Part shown: in pieces, positions 48,301 through 60,600 of the stretch
Position numbering within the stretch: the first letter of the stretch is position 1
Layout of the letters: every line of letters starts with the position of its first letter
Assembly (NCBI GenBank): GCA_027943335.1
Contig: BSBK01002933.1
Location: 1,806,501 to 1,870,500 of the forward strand
Origin: Chamaecyparis obtusa
Taxonomy: Eukaryota; Streptophyta; Pinopsida; Cupressales; Cupressaceae
Length of the DNA: 64,000 nt
Direction: 5' to 3'
The notes under the pieces: model-generated
The model's database searches: none
What the model was told of the DNA's origin: nothing
Seen by the model: only the letters and a program-made list of their open reading frames with translations
Position numbers and translations under genes: made by a program

Positions 48301-48978
48301 GCATTTCAAGAATGTTGGCACCCACTTCTTTGTTACTCTCCAATCCCAAAAAAAATGCTAGCAAGGAAATACTATCCTGAACCCATTGCACAAAAATATC
48401 ATAATCATAAGGAGGCTTATGATCTAGATTCAGACTAGAACCTCTTGTTATTCCTTTGATATATGAATCTTTCTACATTGCATCTATTTTTTCATAATCC
48501 TCTGCTAGCTTTCCTAGGTCAATGTGCACATTTGAGTTTTGTTGTTCAAACCCTAGGTCCAACAAACTAGCAAGTTCACTCTCAATTATGGACAAAATTT
48601 CCTCCTGAGTATTTTTATTCACAATTTCTTTTCTATTTTTATCATAATTTTCGCTGTAGATCATGACAATTTCTAGGTAAGGGAATACTTGAGATAACAT
48701 CATGTGTGCCGAACCAGCAACCCACGATGCAATTTTATTTGTCATTGCCTTTACCATGTTGTTAAATGGATAAAATTTTGAATCCTTCTTTGGATCGTTT
48801 CACTTAGTTTCAAGTGAAATCTAATTTCCATTATTCCCTTATTTCCATGGATAATGGGATCATAAATATCATGGATTTCATTAATGAAACCTAGTGTTTT
48901 AACTAGATTGTGGAAGTCTATTATCTTTGTCTCCCATCTTTTCCTTTTACTCATAATCATGGTATTTATTTTGGCCAT
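45382..48978 (-). pseudogene. Large unknown ORF beside the hAT gene: helical domain plus coiled coil
   Basis: Starts with ATG at 48978 ('MAKINTMIMSKRKRWETKII') and runs about 1200 codons with at least three frameshifts (near 48755, 47720 and 46720) and many stops. The N-terminal third is helical ('FHNLVKTLGFINEIHDIYDP', 'EVGANILEMLFHIHCENEPV', 'IKRGSQKTFRFTTYLCYLLL', 'PSLPFSFGGFTFERRGF'). The middle is Asp/Asn/Lys-rich ('YHNDDDHLDNDYVNP'). The last third is strongly coiled coil ('KLEREKRKLQGTIDKLKVNL', 'EKVEKIKTHSEHQL'). No catalytic motif is seen. It converges on the transposase gene and may be a second gene of the same element or a separate insertion. I do not recognise the family. Confidence 0.5.
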
Positions 48979-49508
48979 CGTGGTATTTAATCATAGGAAA
49001 ATTCAAATAATTATACTCAACTACAATTTACAGGTGTGATTCAAAATTAAACCCTAATTCTAGTTCTACAATCTAAATAGTAAACCACAAGATTTGAAAA
49101 ATTAAAATGGTGGGACGTAGGTGTTCAAGATTTTACCCAAGATTTCAATTTGAGTAGACTGTGAGTGGGAAAAGAGATGAGATACTTTGTTGCATTCCTC
49201 AATGTAGAAGCCATAACCCATTTTCGAATCTCCAATACTAGTTACAACTGAAAAACTTAGATTAAAAACCTAGAGGGAAAAATTTGTACAATTGTGACTC
49301 ATGCTAACTTTTATAGCTTCTTTCTGAAGACTAATATCTGATATCACTATGACACATGTCTCTTAATTGTTTGACCCAAAATTGAGCTTATTAGTTATTA
49401 CATTTATTAAATATTTAGTTTTACTCCAATTTATATTTTAATTATACTTGATTGACTGTTAAATCATGACACGTACCTTGTTTCCAGGGGACATTTGCAA
49501 AAAGAGGT
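48979..49508. other. No recognised gene
   Basis: Upstream of the large minus-strand ORF. It probably holds that ORF's promoter or leader. No LTR primer site or inverted repeat is evident. Confidence 0.35.
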
Positions 49509-49920
49509 GATCTATGCTCATCCAATGGTCGTTGGTAGTCACTATCAGGTGTCGTGAGTCCCATTCACTTTTGGCTTCTTAGTAGTCACCTAGTTACTTG
49601 ACCTCACACGTCATCATTGAATGACACCAACTGTATGAGTGGACACGTGTCATGATTGCAGAATAGGTTTGTAAAAATGGGGTTTCTTTTCCCTTTCAGC
49701 CTAAAATACACCATACGCCATTGATTTGTGCTCATCCAACGGTCGTTGGTAGTCACTTTCAGGTTTTGCAGGTCCCATTCACTTTTGCGTTGTCATAAGT
49801 CACATGTCATTGTCGAATGACGCCAACCTGAGTGGACACGTGTCATGATTATAGAAGAGTTTTGCAAAAATTAGGTTTTATTTCCCCTTTAGCCTGAAAT
49901 ACACCATACACCATAAATTT
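49509..49920. repeat. Two tandem copies of a 224-base unit
   Basis: A unit beginning GAT(C/T)TATGCTCATCCAA, with CGTTGGTAGTCAC and GTGGACACGTGTCATGATT, occurs at 49509-49732 and 49733-about 49920. The ACACGTGTC core contains the G-box-like CACGTG. Function is unknown. Confidence 0.8.
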
Positions 49921-49924
49921 AAAT

Positions 49925-50455
49925 TAAATTATTTTTCATTTACACTAAACTCTAAAACAGTGAACACCAAATAATTTACAATATTGATAATTAAGTGGGT
50001 AAAAAGTTCATACAACTTTGATTAATGGAAATCTTAATTTAGGAATTTTGACGGTAATCGAGAGGCAATGAAATTTTAAATATTTAGATTTAAAAATGGA
50101 ACTACCATTGCTTCCTTATTTCTACTGAAACATACTTACATGTCTAATACATAGATAAAGCAACTAATTAAAATATTATAATAACAGAGAAGTCTAAGAA
50201 TCATTTTTTGTACCTATAAAACACAAATTGAAATGAACTTGCAAAATTATCATTATTTTTTTCATAAAATTAGTAATTACATTGTCGAGTAAAAAGAAAA
50301 ACCTACTAGATCAATGGTAGTGGACTAGTGCCAGTGGCTCAGTGGTATGATTGTATTAAAAAAACCAAAAAATGTGGTATGATTGTATAAAAAAAAACCA
50401 AAAAAGTGGGATGACGAGCCATGGGTAACGCTAGTGATTTTCCCCTTCATCTAAG
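49925..50455. other. No gene; one short tandem duplication
   Basis: AT-rich. It contains a duplicated ATGTGGTATGATTGTAT-type phrase with A-runs near 50340-50405. Confidence 0.4.
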
Positions 50456-51010
50456 TAGAATTCTCTAGAGAGGATTAACTGTGAGAATTCATCAAGCTAG
50501 ACATATTTCCCCACCTCCACTTTGTTGAGCAAAAATCACTTACAAAGAAAATCCCTAGAAATCAGCACCCACTTTCTATGGCATTTCAATTGCCCAACAT
50601 TCAGGCCCAATAGAAAAGGTTGCATGGCCACATTCTGGCATGGGGGGAGAAGCATGGGTATTTCACTTTCCCAAGGGATCCCCACCCCTACTTTTGTAAA
50701 TAGGACAACATTAACATTGTCCCCCAAGTATCCTTCTTTGAAAACCTTCCTCAGCAGCATCAACATGTCCACCTTTTCTCCTCTGAGGTTGAGAAGAGAT
50801 GCTAAAAATCAAGATGTAATGTCTGTGTTCACTCGGTGCTTGTCTTCATTATGAAGAAACTCTCTTCCCAACACCATTTTAACAACCTCATTTATGAAAG
50901 GCCCACCCTCCATATAAATTGATTCCAAGGTTTTGTCTAAGAAGGAGCCAAAAAAGGCCTTCTAGGCCTCCTCAGATGTGCATCTAAGCCTAATAGGAGT
51001 GTCCATCTAA
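50456..51010 (-). pseudogene. Coding fragment of unknown type
   Basis: The minus strand shows an extended open frame with few stops. From about 51010 it gives 'FFGSFLDKTLESIYMEGGPF' and 'EVVKMVLGREFLHNEDKHRV', one stop, then a piece opening at 50772 with 'MDMLMLLRKVFKEGYLGDNV' and 'GVGIPWESEIPMLLPPC', ending near 50536 with further readable sequence after the stop. It reads like real protein, so the plus-strand ORF at 50522-50854 is its shadow. It could be a piece of a transposon gag or accessory ORF. I recognise no family. Confidence 0.4.
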
Positions 51011-51175
51011 ATCTTCAGATACCTAAAAATCAAATTATTTATAGACTAATGACCTAAACCAGAGGCATCTACAACAATTTATGTAGCAAAGATGAATTGA
51101 GGAAGAAAGAAGCTAGATCGTCTATAAATAGACCTTGATTGATACTTAGCAATTAATTATTCTTTCTTTAATCAT

Positions 51176-51380
51176 ATTAAATCCATTTTCCTTAATCTTT
51201 CATGTAAATCTTTCCCATAAATGCATGTGTGTGAGAAATTTAAATCCATTGTCCTTAATCTTTCATATTTGCATGCAAATCTTTCCCATAAATGCATGCG
51301 TGTGAGAAATTTAAATCCATTGTCCTTAATCTTTCATATCTGCATGTAAATATTTCTCATAAATGCATACATGTCCGAAA
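51176..51380. repeat. Three tandem units of about 65-70 bases
   Basis: Each unit reads AAATCCATTGTCCTTAATCT, then TTTCATAT and CATAAATGCATG. The first unit is a little shorter. Confidence 0.85.
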
Positions 51381-51575
51381 TTGGTAATATTGTCTGTACA
51401 AATTTGGAAGTGGTGCATGTTGAGTGGATGATAGTCAAAGAATGTCGCTTGTCACTGACAAGGCATTTATTTCTTACCTAGTTACAAGTTACAAGTTGCA
51501 CTATAGGACTCTGCAACATTATCCACTCTCCACGTGTGACATAATCAACGATCATGGTTATCGTGTAGGTTAAGG

Positions 51576-51965
51576 TTTGATACATGTCATCATTTTGGTG
51601 ACTTCCTAGAGAACTCTGTTTCCTTCAAGAAATTGAGGCCGAAATCAAACTTCAGCCATTGATCTAGGATCATCAAATGGTCTCAAATAATACATTTAAC
51701 ATTATAAAATGATGGATGTTAGGTTATGTGTCAATGTGACTAGTCGTGCTTCTCGATACCAACATGTTGAGTCTGTAGACAAGTTGACTACCCTAATTTG
51801 ATACATGTCAACATTACGGTGACTTCCTAGAGAACTTTGTTTCCTTCAAAAAATTGGGCCGAAACTAAACTTTAGTCATTGATCTTGGATCATCAGACGG
51901 TCTCAAATAATACATTTAACATTATGAAATAATGGATGTTACTGTTGGGTTACGTGTCGATGTGA
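51576..51965. repeat. Diverged tandem pair with about 221-base period
   Basis: TTTGATACATGTCA...GGTGACTTCCTAGAGAACT...CATTTAACATTAT occurs from 51576 and again from 51797. The second copy ends with GTTACGTGTCGATGTGAC near 51965. Confidence 0.8.
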
Positions 51966-52990
51966 CGATCTGTGTTTATCAATAGTAGAAAACACTATTG
52001 AATATGCAATAAAATCATGTCCCATCTTTTGAAAATCACCAATAAAATATATTTTTTCCCATAATTAACGAATGATTAGCCAATAAAATAAATAAATTTT
52101 CAAACAGTACATAAAATTCACCAATACAATTTTCTTTTTCCCTTCAAAATAAAATCATTCGCCTCATATATTATAATTTTTTTACTTCAAAAGAAAAAAA
52201 TTTGCCTCATAAAATATATATTTTGTCCCACATTATTGTATAATTCGTCAAGAATTTATAGAATTTTCATTCGGAAAGGAAAAAATTGCCAATACAAACT
52301 ATGAAAATTTGTATATTTGAAAAAAAAATCACCTTCATTAAGAAAAATTTCCTCCTAAAATAATGTAGGATTCGCAAGGATTTTACACCTTTTCCTAGGA
52401 GGGGATTTCTTAAAGTTATCCCTGATTTGGAGAGGGAAGCCTTGCACGGAGGGATTTGAAAATTTGTGGTGCCAACAAGTGGTGCGCTAGAGGGATTTCT
52501 TTTGTATTTTCCTTCCCTTTAGCCTTCAAAACTCCGTGGTGTTGATGTTTGGCACTCTTTGCAGTGAGCCCACATCGGAAGATGAAGCATTTGAAGGAAA
52601 AGAGACTTGTGGGCTTGGTAAAAGCCACACCATTTTGACATTTTTCTACCCCTACTTCCCGGGATCATAACTTTTTGCTTAATTCTTGAAAATCAGAACA
52701 TAATACCTTGTTGGAAAGGTCTACAAGAAATGTAAAATTATTCTATCAGCATCATGCCTATGACACATCATGCTGAGGGACATATGACATATTCAACCCC
52801 AAATTCTCGTCCAAAGGCCTTCCGAAAATGCACTTTTCTAAAACAGAGAAAAATACTAAAAAAATGGATTTTTGATTTTTCTCTATTTTTCTCAATTTGT
52901 CACTTTTGCACTGCCTTAAATTGCCTAAATTGCCTTCAGAATTCTCTAGATAAAGGCCAAGGTAGATAACATCTACACCATAAATCTTAT
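51966..52990. other. No recognised gene
   Basis: AT-rich repetitive-looking sequence. The segment 52640-52760 (GATCATAACTTTTTGCTTAA and similar) looks like dispersed retrotransposon-derived sequence, but I cannot name the element. Short ORFs here are not supported. Confidence 0.4.
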
Positions 52991-53430
52991 ACACAATGAG
53001 TAGCTCCAACCTACATCACAAAGACAATAGTGACTAGCTCATAAATGAATCACAGAGAAAATAGTGATTGGCTCATACAAGCATCACAAATAATATAGTT
53101 ACTAACTCAAACATGAATCAAAAAGATAATAGTTATTGGATCATATCAACATAAAAAATAAAGTAGTGACTAACTCACATACAATGGCTAACCATCACCC
53201 ATCTATAGTGCATCCCAAAGAGAGGGAAAGTTGGTGCATTGCACACTACACCATGGTTCTCATTCCTTTCCCTGGTCTTTTGCAATAGTGGATACTTGGG
53301 AAGAGGACTTGGTGCATCCCATACTACACTGGGTGTCTATCCTCAACCCAACAAGGTCAAGTATAATATCAAACAACTAGGAAGAGGATGTGGTGCATCC
53401 CATACTCCACCATGGGTCTGTTCTCGACCA
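52991..53430. repeat. Short tandem repeats, two families
   Basis: Units of about 40 bases (ATCACAAAGACAATAGTGACTA type) run from about 53005 to 53180. Then TGGTGCATCCCATACTACAC-type units recur from about 53230 to 53420. Confidence 0.75.
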
Positions 53431-53449
53431 CAAGAATTTTCACAAGTAG

Positions 53450-53850
53450 TGAACACAAAAATGAATCAACAATAATCATAACTCAGGCTCAAGCCTTCAA
53501 TGTTGTCAAGGAACCCATAAATGCATAAGAATTCCATTTAGAAATCAAAATGATGACATGCCAATATATGATAGATAATAGATGTGATGCCAAGTCATCA
53601 TTTATAGTCAACGAATGGTGAAAGGAAAATATAATAGGAATAAAATAGCTCATGTATGAAATAAAGGAGAAGGTGAAAATGAGAACATCACAACAACAAC
53701 AATGAAGAAGAAATGAACAATTCTAGCTAAAAGGTAAACATGAAACCATGAGCACAAAGGTACACATAAATTTATGAGAACTTCACTACAAATGATCATA
53801 GGTTTGAAGATCTCTAACGCAGCTACCAACTTCAACACCCTCTCTTAGCA
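53450..53850. repeat. Dispersed direct repeat, partner at 63598-63990
   Basis: About 400 bases from GAACACAAAAATGAATC to CTACCAACTTCAACA match the right edge of the window in the same orientation. The spacing of about 10 kb contains the nested copia element F. It may be part of the two LTRs of the element whose primer site is at 62998-63015, but the homology starts abruptly at 53450. Confidence 0.8.
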
Positions 53851-54002
53851 AGAGAGAGATCTTCAATATGTCATCTCATGACAAGAACACATAGTTGCAA
53901 CCAAAAGAAATGTCAATAGAAATCTCATCATATATTTTCTTAATATAGAATTATTATCTCATCATAACAATATACACCATATCTACTCCCAAAGGGTGAA
54001 AC

Positions 54003-54428
54003 AAAAAAATAGAAAAAGAACTATGTCATGGAGTCACACATGACTTCCACCATGTCTACTCCCAAAGGGTGGATCCACCATAGCTACTCATAGAGGGTGG
54101 AACAAGGGATTTCACCTCAAACTTTTCTCATAATGAAGAATGCATTAACAAGGGATGTCACCTCAAACTTCTCTCACAGAGAAGAACTCATTAACAAGGG
54201 ATTTCACCTTGAACTTCTCCCTCAAAATGAAGAACTCATTAAAAAGGGATTACACCTTGAAATTATCCCTCATAGAGAACTCATTAACAAGTGATTGTAC
54301 CTCAAACTTCTCCCTCACAGATAAGAACTCATTAACAAGGTATTACACCTCAAACTTCTCTATAATAAAGAAATCACTAACAAGGGATTGCACCTCAAAA
54401 TTCTCTCATAGAGAAGAGCTCATTAAAG
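54003..54428. repeat. Minisatellite of about 46-50 base units
   Basis: About seven units of the type AACAAGGGATTTCACCTCAA...CTTCTC...GAGAAGAACTCATT from 54101. They are preceded by three TCTACTCCCAAAGGGTGG-like phrases (from about 53980). The repetitive ORFs across it are not genes. Confidence 0.85.
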
Positions 54429-55200
54429 AACATAAAATATTATTTGGATGCTGAGACTCCCTCTCAACAGGGGAAGCTTTCTCATTTCTTTAATTACCAC
54501 AACAAAATAAAGTTGATTCCAATATTGACCAAACAAGGAACTTTAGCAATCACACTGCTACACAAGCTTGTTGATCCTCTGCAATGGATTTGACACTTTC
54601 CATTTGTCTCTCAATATCCCTCTGAATCTTAATTCCTCCTCTTAGAATAAACTAATCACAAGATAATCTAAATAGGTACTTCTTCAAGAGTCACCAACTC
54701 AGCTCATGCTGCAATCTCTCATCATCCTTGTGCTCCCCCATCCATTCTAGAAGCATTTTAGAGAGATTAGTAATAGAATCAAACAAAATAATGCTAAAAG
54801 GATACATGATTCACTACTCTCAATGTTATTGCATGAATTAAATATATAAAATTCATGATCAATATTTAAGGATACAATCATAAAATATTTATCTCTTCAT
54901 AGTTTAACCTTTCTCACAATATGCCAATAAACTTTCCAACAATAAAATATTGCATAGTTACTTAAGGTATTTTCAACATCATTTGACTTTGAGGCACTAG
55001 ATGCATTCATTCAACTATAAAGAGGAATCCAATTGCACTCATCAAGAATGCAAGTCAATAGAAGACATGAAGAACAAAAATCACATAATTTCTTATTGAT
55101 CCCAACTTCACAGTTGCATACAAATCCTTCTCTTCTTGAAACATAATTGCCCATCTCCAATGACAATCATCATCCATTCTCCTCTAGAAACTTACACATA
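54429..55200. other. No recognised gene; likely internal part of the interrupted LTR element G
   Basis: No coding sequence recognised. If copia F is removed, this continues into 62926-63015 and the primer site there. Confidence 0.4.
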
Positions 55201-55205
55201 TACGT

Positions 55206-56754
55206 TGTTAACTTAAGGGAGAACCTCAATTGATGGTGATGATGATGAAGATCGAGATTAGAGGTATACACGATTGTAGAAGAATTAGATAAGTTTTTAT
55301 TTTGTCACTGATGTCAAGCAATTGATTTCCGATTTATATTGAGTTGTCATATCATTCAGAGTATGATATAAGTTGAGTGAGTTAGAGAAAAAGAGAAAGT
55401 CAAAAGTTGTGAAGTTGAAGAACTTGATTGAGTGGATAATACAGATCAGACAATGATAAGGTAATAATGGTATAGTTGTTTTCAACTTTACATTTGACAA
55501 TATCAAGTCGGTAAAGGAGATTGGACAAGTGAGCAAGGTTAGAAAGTTGACAAGGAAAAGAAAAAGTTTAGTTACCGAGAAGGAAGGGTCATTCGGTAAA
55601 GGGGAAGTAAGTTTAGGTAAAAGGATAGTAATTTGTAAAGAGAAAGGAATCCAAGACACCACACACAAGGATTTCGTTACCGAGTGGAGAAAATAGAATT
55701 TCGGTTAAAGGAAAATGAAGGTCATTGAGCAAGGAATGAAAATTAAATACAAGGATCAGAATGACATTTAATGACAAGCCACAGTAATCTGGAAGATTCC
55801 AAGGATGAAGAAGATTTAGTTAAATAGATCTACGATCAAGATAATTTGAGGTGATGATCTATGGTAAAGATCTAAGTGACAAAAAGTGAAGGTACAAGTT
55901 CCAAGAAAGTTCAAGTTCTGAGGTGATGATAAAACATTTTACTGAGTTCCAAATTCATTTAATCGGCTCAATAGGATGATTTGACTATTGATAATAAATA
56001 GAGGAAAACGTAATAAAGGAGATTAAGAGGAAAAAGATAGTCTATATAAAGGATGAAATTGAATGGAAAACTAACTGGCAAGCTGAAATGTGGATGTATA
56101 ACTAAGTGATGCAATGAAGAAGAAAAAGGTTGAAATTTGAGTTTGTAAGAAAATATTGGTGAAGTGTTGGAGCCAATGAATAATGAAAGAATGAAGTGAA
56201 GACAAAGAGCACATAAGGGATTTGACTAAGAAAGAGGTAGTTGTAGATTTAAAGATCAATTTTTATACTATTACTTATTAACATTTGTAGCAGAAAATCT
56301 CTTAACTGAGTGGACTTAACAGTCTTAATGTAAATCCTTGAGAAATGTGACATTCTAGAAGAGTGTTTAAAGACCTTTAACTAGGCCACTCCTAACAGGG
56401 TGAAGATCCTAATAGATCTGAGGTAAATCCCCTAATACAGTCACATTTAACAATGTGCATTGTAATAGTTAATAGGATTGACTCTTAACCGAACATACTT
56501 CAGAAGAGTATTTCTTTGGTGGATGACAATTCTCATAGTGGTTTTTCCCAAATTAGGTTTCCACATTAAATACCGGTGTCAAATGTGTTGAATGTTTATT
56601 ATGCATGTTATTTGTCGATTACTTAATATTTCTGGTTGAAAAAGTTGACGTCAGTTACTATTGAATTTTGTCTTATCGAGTTGAATTAGAGTTAAAGTTT
56701 TTAAGGTTATGAGGATCACTGATTACTGATTCACCCCCTCTCAGTAATCCAACA
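55206..56754 (+). repeat. 5' LTR of copia element F
   Basis: Direct repeat of 61367-62920, similar throughout. Near its end it carries the reverse complement of the TGTTAGGAG-type motif array (56380-56480, 'actcctaacagggtgaagatcc') and CACCCCCTCTCAG, as in the minus-strand copia LTRs. Confidence 0.92.
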
Positions 56755-56756
56755 AT

Positions 56757-56768
56757 TTGTATCAGAGA
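56757..56768 (+). other. Primer-binding site of copia element F
   Basis: TTGTATCAGAGA, two bases after the LTR. It matches the initiator-Met type TGGTATCAGAGC with two changes. Confidence 0.8.
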
Positions 56769-56818
56769 TAAATACTCTAAGGAGATAAGTTTAAAAGACT
56801 AGAGTAAAAGATTTGAAG

Positions 56819-57690
56819 ATGTATAAGAGGGAGGCACCAAACTTGAATAGGGACAACTTCTCTACATGAAAAAATAGGATGAGGCTACACATATCTAGTA
56901 TTGGTGAGTATGCAATATAATATCTTGATAATGAGTATTCACCACCACCATTCAGGCCTATGATAGTTTAACAAGTAAGAGAAATGCAAGATCACACATA
57001 AGTTATGATTGATATATCTTCTACTCTTACCGACCTGGAGTTCAATGATCTTAAAGGATGTGATATAGAAAAACAAATGTGGGATAATCTTGCATTGGTA
57101 TATGGTAGAGAGCATCATGTTCAGAAGGCAAAAGCTGAAAGTTTGAAACGTAAATTTGACTCTAAGAGAATGAAAGAAGGTGAAGATGTTACACAATACA
57201 ATACAAGATTAAAGGAAGTTGTGAGTGCTATCAAAGGTGTTGGACATATTGAAGAAGATGTAACAAGTAAATTGTTGAGGACATTGTTTCCTACTTATGC
57301 CATCTGAGTGTCTGTAATACAAGAACTGTGATCCATTCCTTAGATGTTTGTTTCACTAAATGTTACAATCAATAAGTTGATTTCTTTTGATCTAAATGAT
57401 TTTGAAAATAGTTTACCTGCCACTTCTAAGATTGAGTCTGCATTCAAGTCATCTTTGAACATTGGAAATTCTAGAGAGCCTAGATCTAGTGATAGCAGTG
57501 CAAGTGAAAGATTTCAAAGTTACAAGAGTGATCTAGAAAGTCTATTTGAAGAAGAAAGACAACATGAACAATTTGAAGCTTTACTAGATAAGAGACTACA
57601 AAGTGGAAAAGGCAAATACTAAGGTAAATTACCTTTGAAATATTTTAATTACAACAACAATGATGAGAAGAAGGACAACTGAGATAATAA
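56819..57690 (+). pseudogene. Copia gag of element F
   Basis: ATG at 56819 begins a frame that holds to about 57690, with stops near 56870, 56930, 56970, 57305, 57330 and 57620. A UBN2-type domain is visible ('EKQMWDNLALVYGREHHVQK', 'EDVTQYNTRLKEVVSAIKGV', 'SKLLRTLFPTYAI'). The zinc knuckle is destroyed: 'LPLKYFNYNNNDEK' stands where element C has 'LPLKCFTCNKIGHI', so both first Cys codons became Tyr. A frameshift follows into the protease. Confidence 0.85.
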
Positions 57691-60600
57691 AAAAAGAGAA
57701 CGGATTTAGGAGATATCAAGATTTTAAAAACAAAGGTAAGAAGTCACGCTACATTGTTGAAGAAGGACTAATCGATGATGATTCACATAATGATGAAGGT
57801 GAAGAGGTTGTGTATGTTGCCATCAAGGATGATTCTGATGAAGAAATGTATGAAGAACAAAAAGGCCTAATTTCTCATGTTAGTAAGAATGATACATGGA
57901 TAATAGATAGTGGATGTTCACATCATATAACTAGTGACACACAAAAGTTCATTACTATGGAAGTTCACATCATAATTTTACTAGATAATACACATTGTGA
58001 TGATGTCTATTGGGTTCAAGGACTAAAGTATAATCTGTTGAGTGTGGCATAGCTGAACAATACAGTTTACTGACTAGAATTTCTAAAATGGAAAGGTAAA
58101 AGTATTTGATCAGAATGGAGGTCTAATTGCCACTGGTGAACAATCAAAATGTAACTTATTCTACCTTGATACTACTAAGAAGAGTTTCTTATTTTATAAA
58201 GTTGAGGATGTATGGTTATGGCATAAGAGATTATGTCATGTGAAATTTAACAACTTAATTAACGTGAGCAAAAAGAATAGAGTAAGAGGTCTACTGAGAT
58301 TGGACAAACCTGGAAATCTCATGTGCAAAGGATGTCAAGTTGGTAAGATGAAAAAGTCAAGTTTTAAAAGTAAATATTACACTACACAAGGAATTTTGGA
58401 ATTAGTGCACACTGACCTATGTGGACCTATGGGAGCACACAGTTATTATGGTGATATATATTTCATTTAATTTGTTGATGATTATTCAAGAATGATGTTT
58501 GTCATGTTTTTGAAGGATAAATTTGACGCTTTTCAAATGTTTAAGTGGTATAAGGAAAGAGTTGAAAAGGAGACTAGAAGACAATTGAAGTGTCTGATAT
58601 CAGATAGAGGAGGTGAGTTTACATTTGATGAGTTTACACTTTTCTACAATAAACATGGAATAAAGTGACAAATGTCTACATCGAGGACACCACAACAATA
58701 TGGTATAACAGAGAAAAGAAATATATCCATTATTGATTGTGCAAGGACATTGATGATCGAGAAAGGTGTGTCTCAAACATTTTGGAGAGAAGATGTCAGT
58801 ATTGTAGTTTATACACTGAATTGAGTACAACTAAAAAAATGTATAAACAAGACTCCATATAAAATATGGTATGGCCACAAACTAAATGTAAGTTATTTCA
58901 AAGTATTTGGAGGTAGATGTTACATTTTAAAAGATGCTAAAAATGGAAAGTTTGATCACAAAAGTGATGAAGGAATATTCTTTAGATATTCTACAAAGAG
59001 AAAGGATTGCAAGTGCTTAAACAAGACTACTAACAAAATTATAGAAAGTGCAAGTGTAAGGATTGATGACTTTGTAGAGAAAAATGATGAAGAAAACAAA
59101 AAGGAACCCGAGGACTATCAAATATTTGTATATGTTCAACTTGAAGTTCTTGACACCTTACCTGCACTACAAATCGAGGAGGAAGCTAAACATAGAGAGC
59201 CACCACCGAATGTTGAAAATGAAGAGTTTCCATTGCCTACCAAGCCTGTTCTAGCCAAGAATGTGAGAAGATACCATTCACTGAGAAAGATTATTGGAGA
59301 CAATAATGTTGGAGTTATGACAAGAAGTTAAGAGATAATACATGTTTAATCTATGAATTTGAGCCAATCAAAGCAAATGATGCATTGGACAATGAAGATT
59401 GGGTTAAAGCTATGAAAGAAGAGATAGACCAAATTGAAAAGAACAAATTGAAAAGAACAACACATGGACTTTGGTACTGAGACCTAAAGATAAAAATATT
59501 ATTGGTACTAAGTGGATTTTTAGAAACAAACTGAATGAACATGGAAATGTAATAAAAAACAAGGCTAGACTGGTTTGCAAAGGGTATGCACAAGAAGAAG
59601 ATATTGATTTGGTGAAACTTTTGCACCTATTGCTAGATTAGAAGGAGTTGAAATTCTACTAGCATATGCAACTTATAAAGGATTTAAAGTGTATCAAATG
59701 GATGTTAAGTCAACATTTCTTAATGGTGTTCTTGAAGAAGTTTATGTTAAACAACCTAAATAATTTGTTGAGAATACTAACAAGTACATGGTATGTAAAC
59801 TACACAAGTACATGGTATGTAAACTACACAAGACACTATATGGTTTAAAACAATCCCCTCGAGCATGGTATGAAAGGTTACATTCATATTTAATAAAAAT
59901 TGGATTTCAAAGAACAAGTGACAAAAACAATTTGTATCTAAAATGTGATAGTAATGATAGGATTTTGATTGCTGAAATATTTGTTGATGACATTATTTTT
60001 GGAAGAAATAACACATTATGCAAATCTTTTGCTGAGGAGATGAGAAATGAATTTGAGATGTCCATGATAGTGGAAATAAAATTATTTAAAGGGGAAATAA
60101 AATTCTTTATTGGACTATAGATTCAAGTCAAAGATGAGATTAACATCACACAATCAAAGTACATCAAGGAGACCCTAAATACATTTGGTATGGAAGAGTC
60201 AAGACTAGTTGGAACACCGATGGCTACCAATTACAAATTGTCAAAAGATGATGAGTCAAAGGAAGTGAATGAAACACTCTACCGATCAATGATTGGTAAG
60301 CTACAATATGTTGTACATAGAAGACCTGATATTGCTCATGCAGTAGGTATTGTTGCAAGATTTTCTACCAATCCAAAGAAATCACACATGTCTGCAGTCA
60401 AAAGAATATTTAGATATAAAAAAGGTATTGAAGACTTCGGTCTACTATACAAAAAAGGACAAGATTTTCATTTGAAGGTTTAAACTGATGATGATTAGGC
60501 TAGAAATATTGATGATAAGAAAAGTACAAGTGGATGAGCTTTCTTTTTAGGAGAAAGATTAGTGACATGGTTGAGTAAGAAAAAAAGTTGTATATCACAA

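Noticed and set aside
40910..49500. GCAAATGTC at 40918 and its complement near 49488 as hAT terminal repeats
   Set aside because: Only nine bases match, with no 8 bp duplication and no similarity beyond. Chance is likely.
50522..50854. 110-codon plus-strand ORF
   Set aside because: It is the shadow of the more protein-like minus-strand frame.
54101..54428. CRISPR-like regularly spaced repeats
   Set aside because: Units are contiguous and degenerate with no unique spacers. It is a minisatellite in plant DNA.
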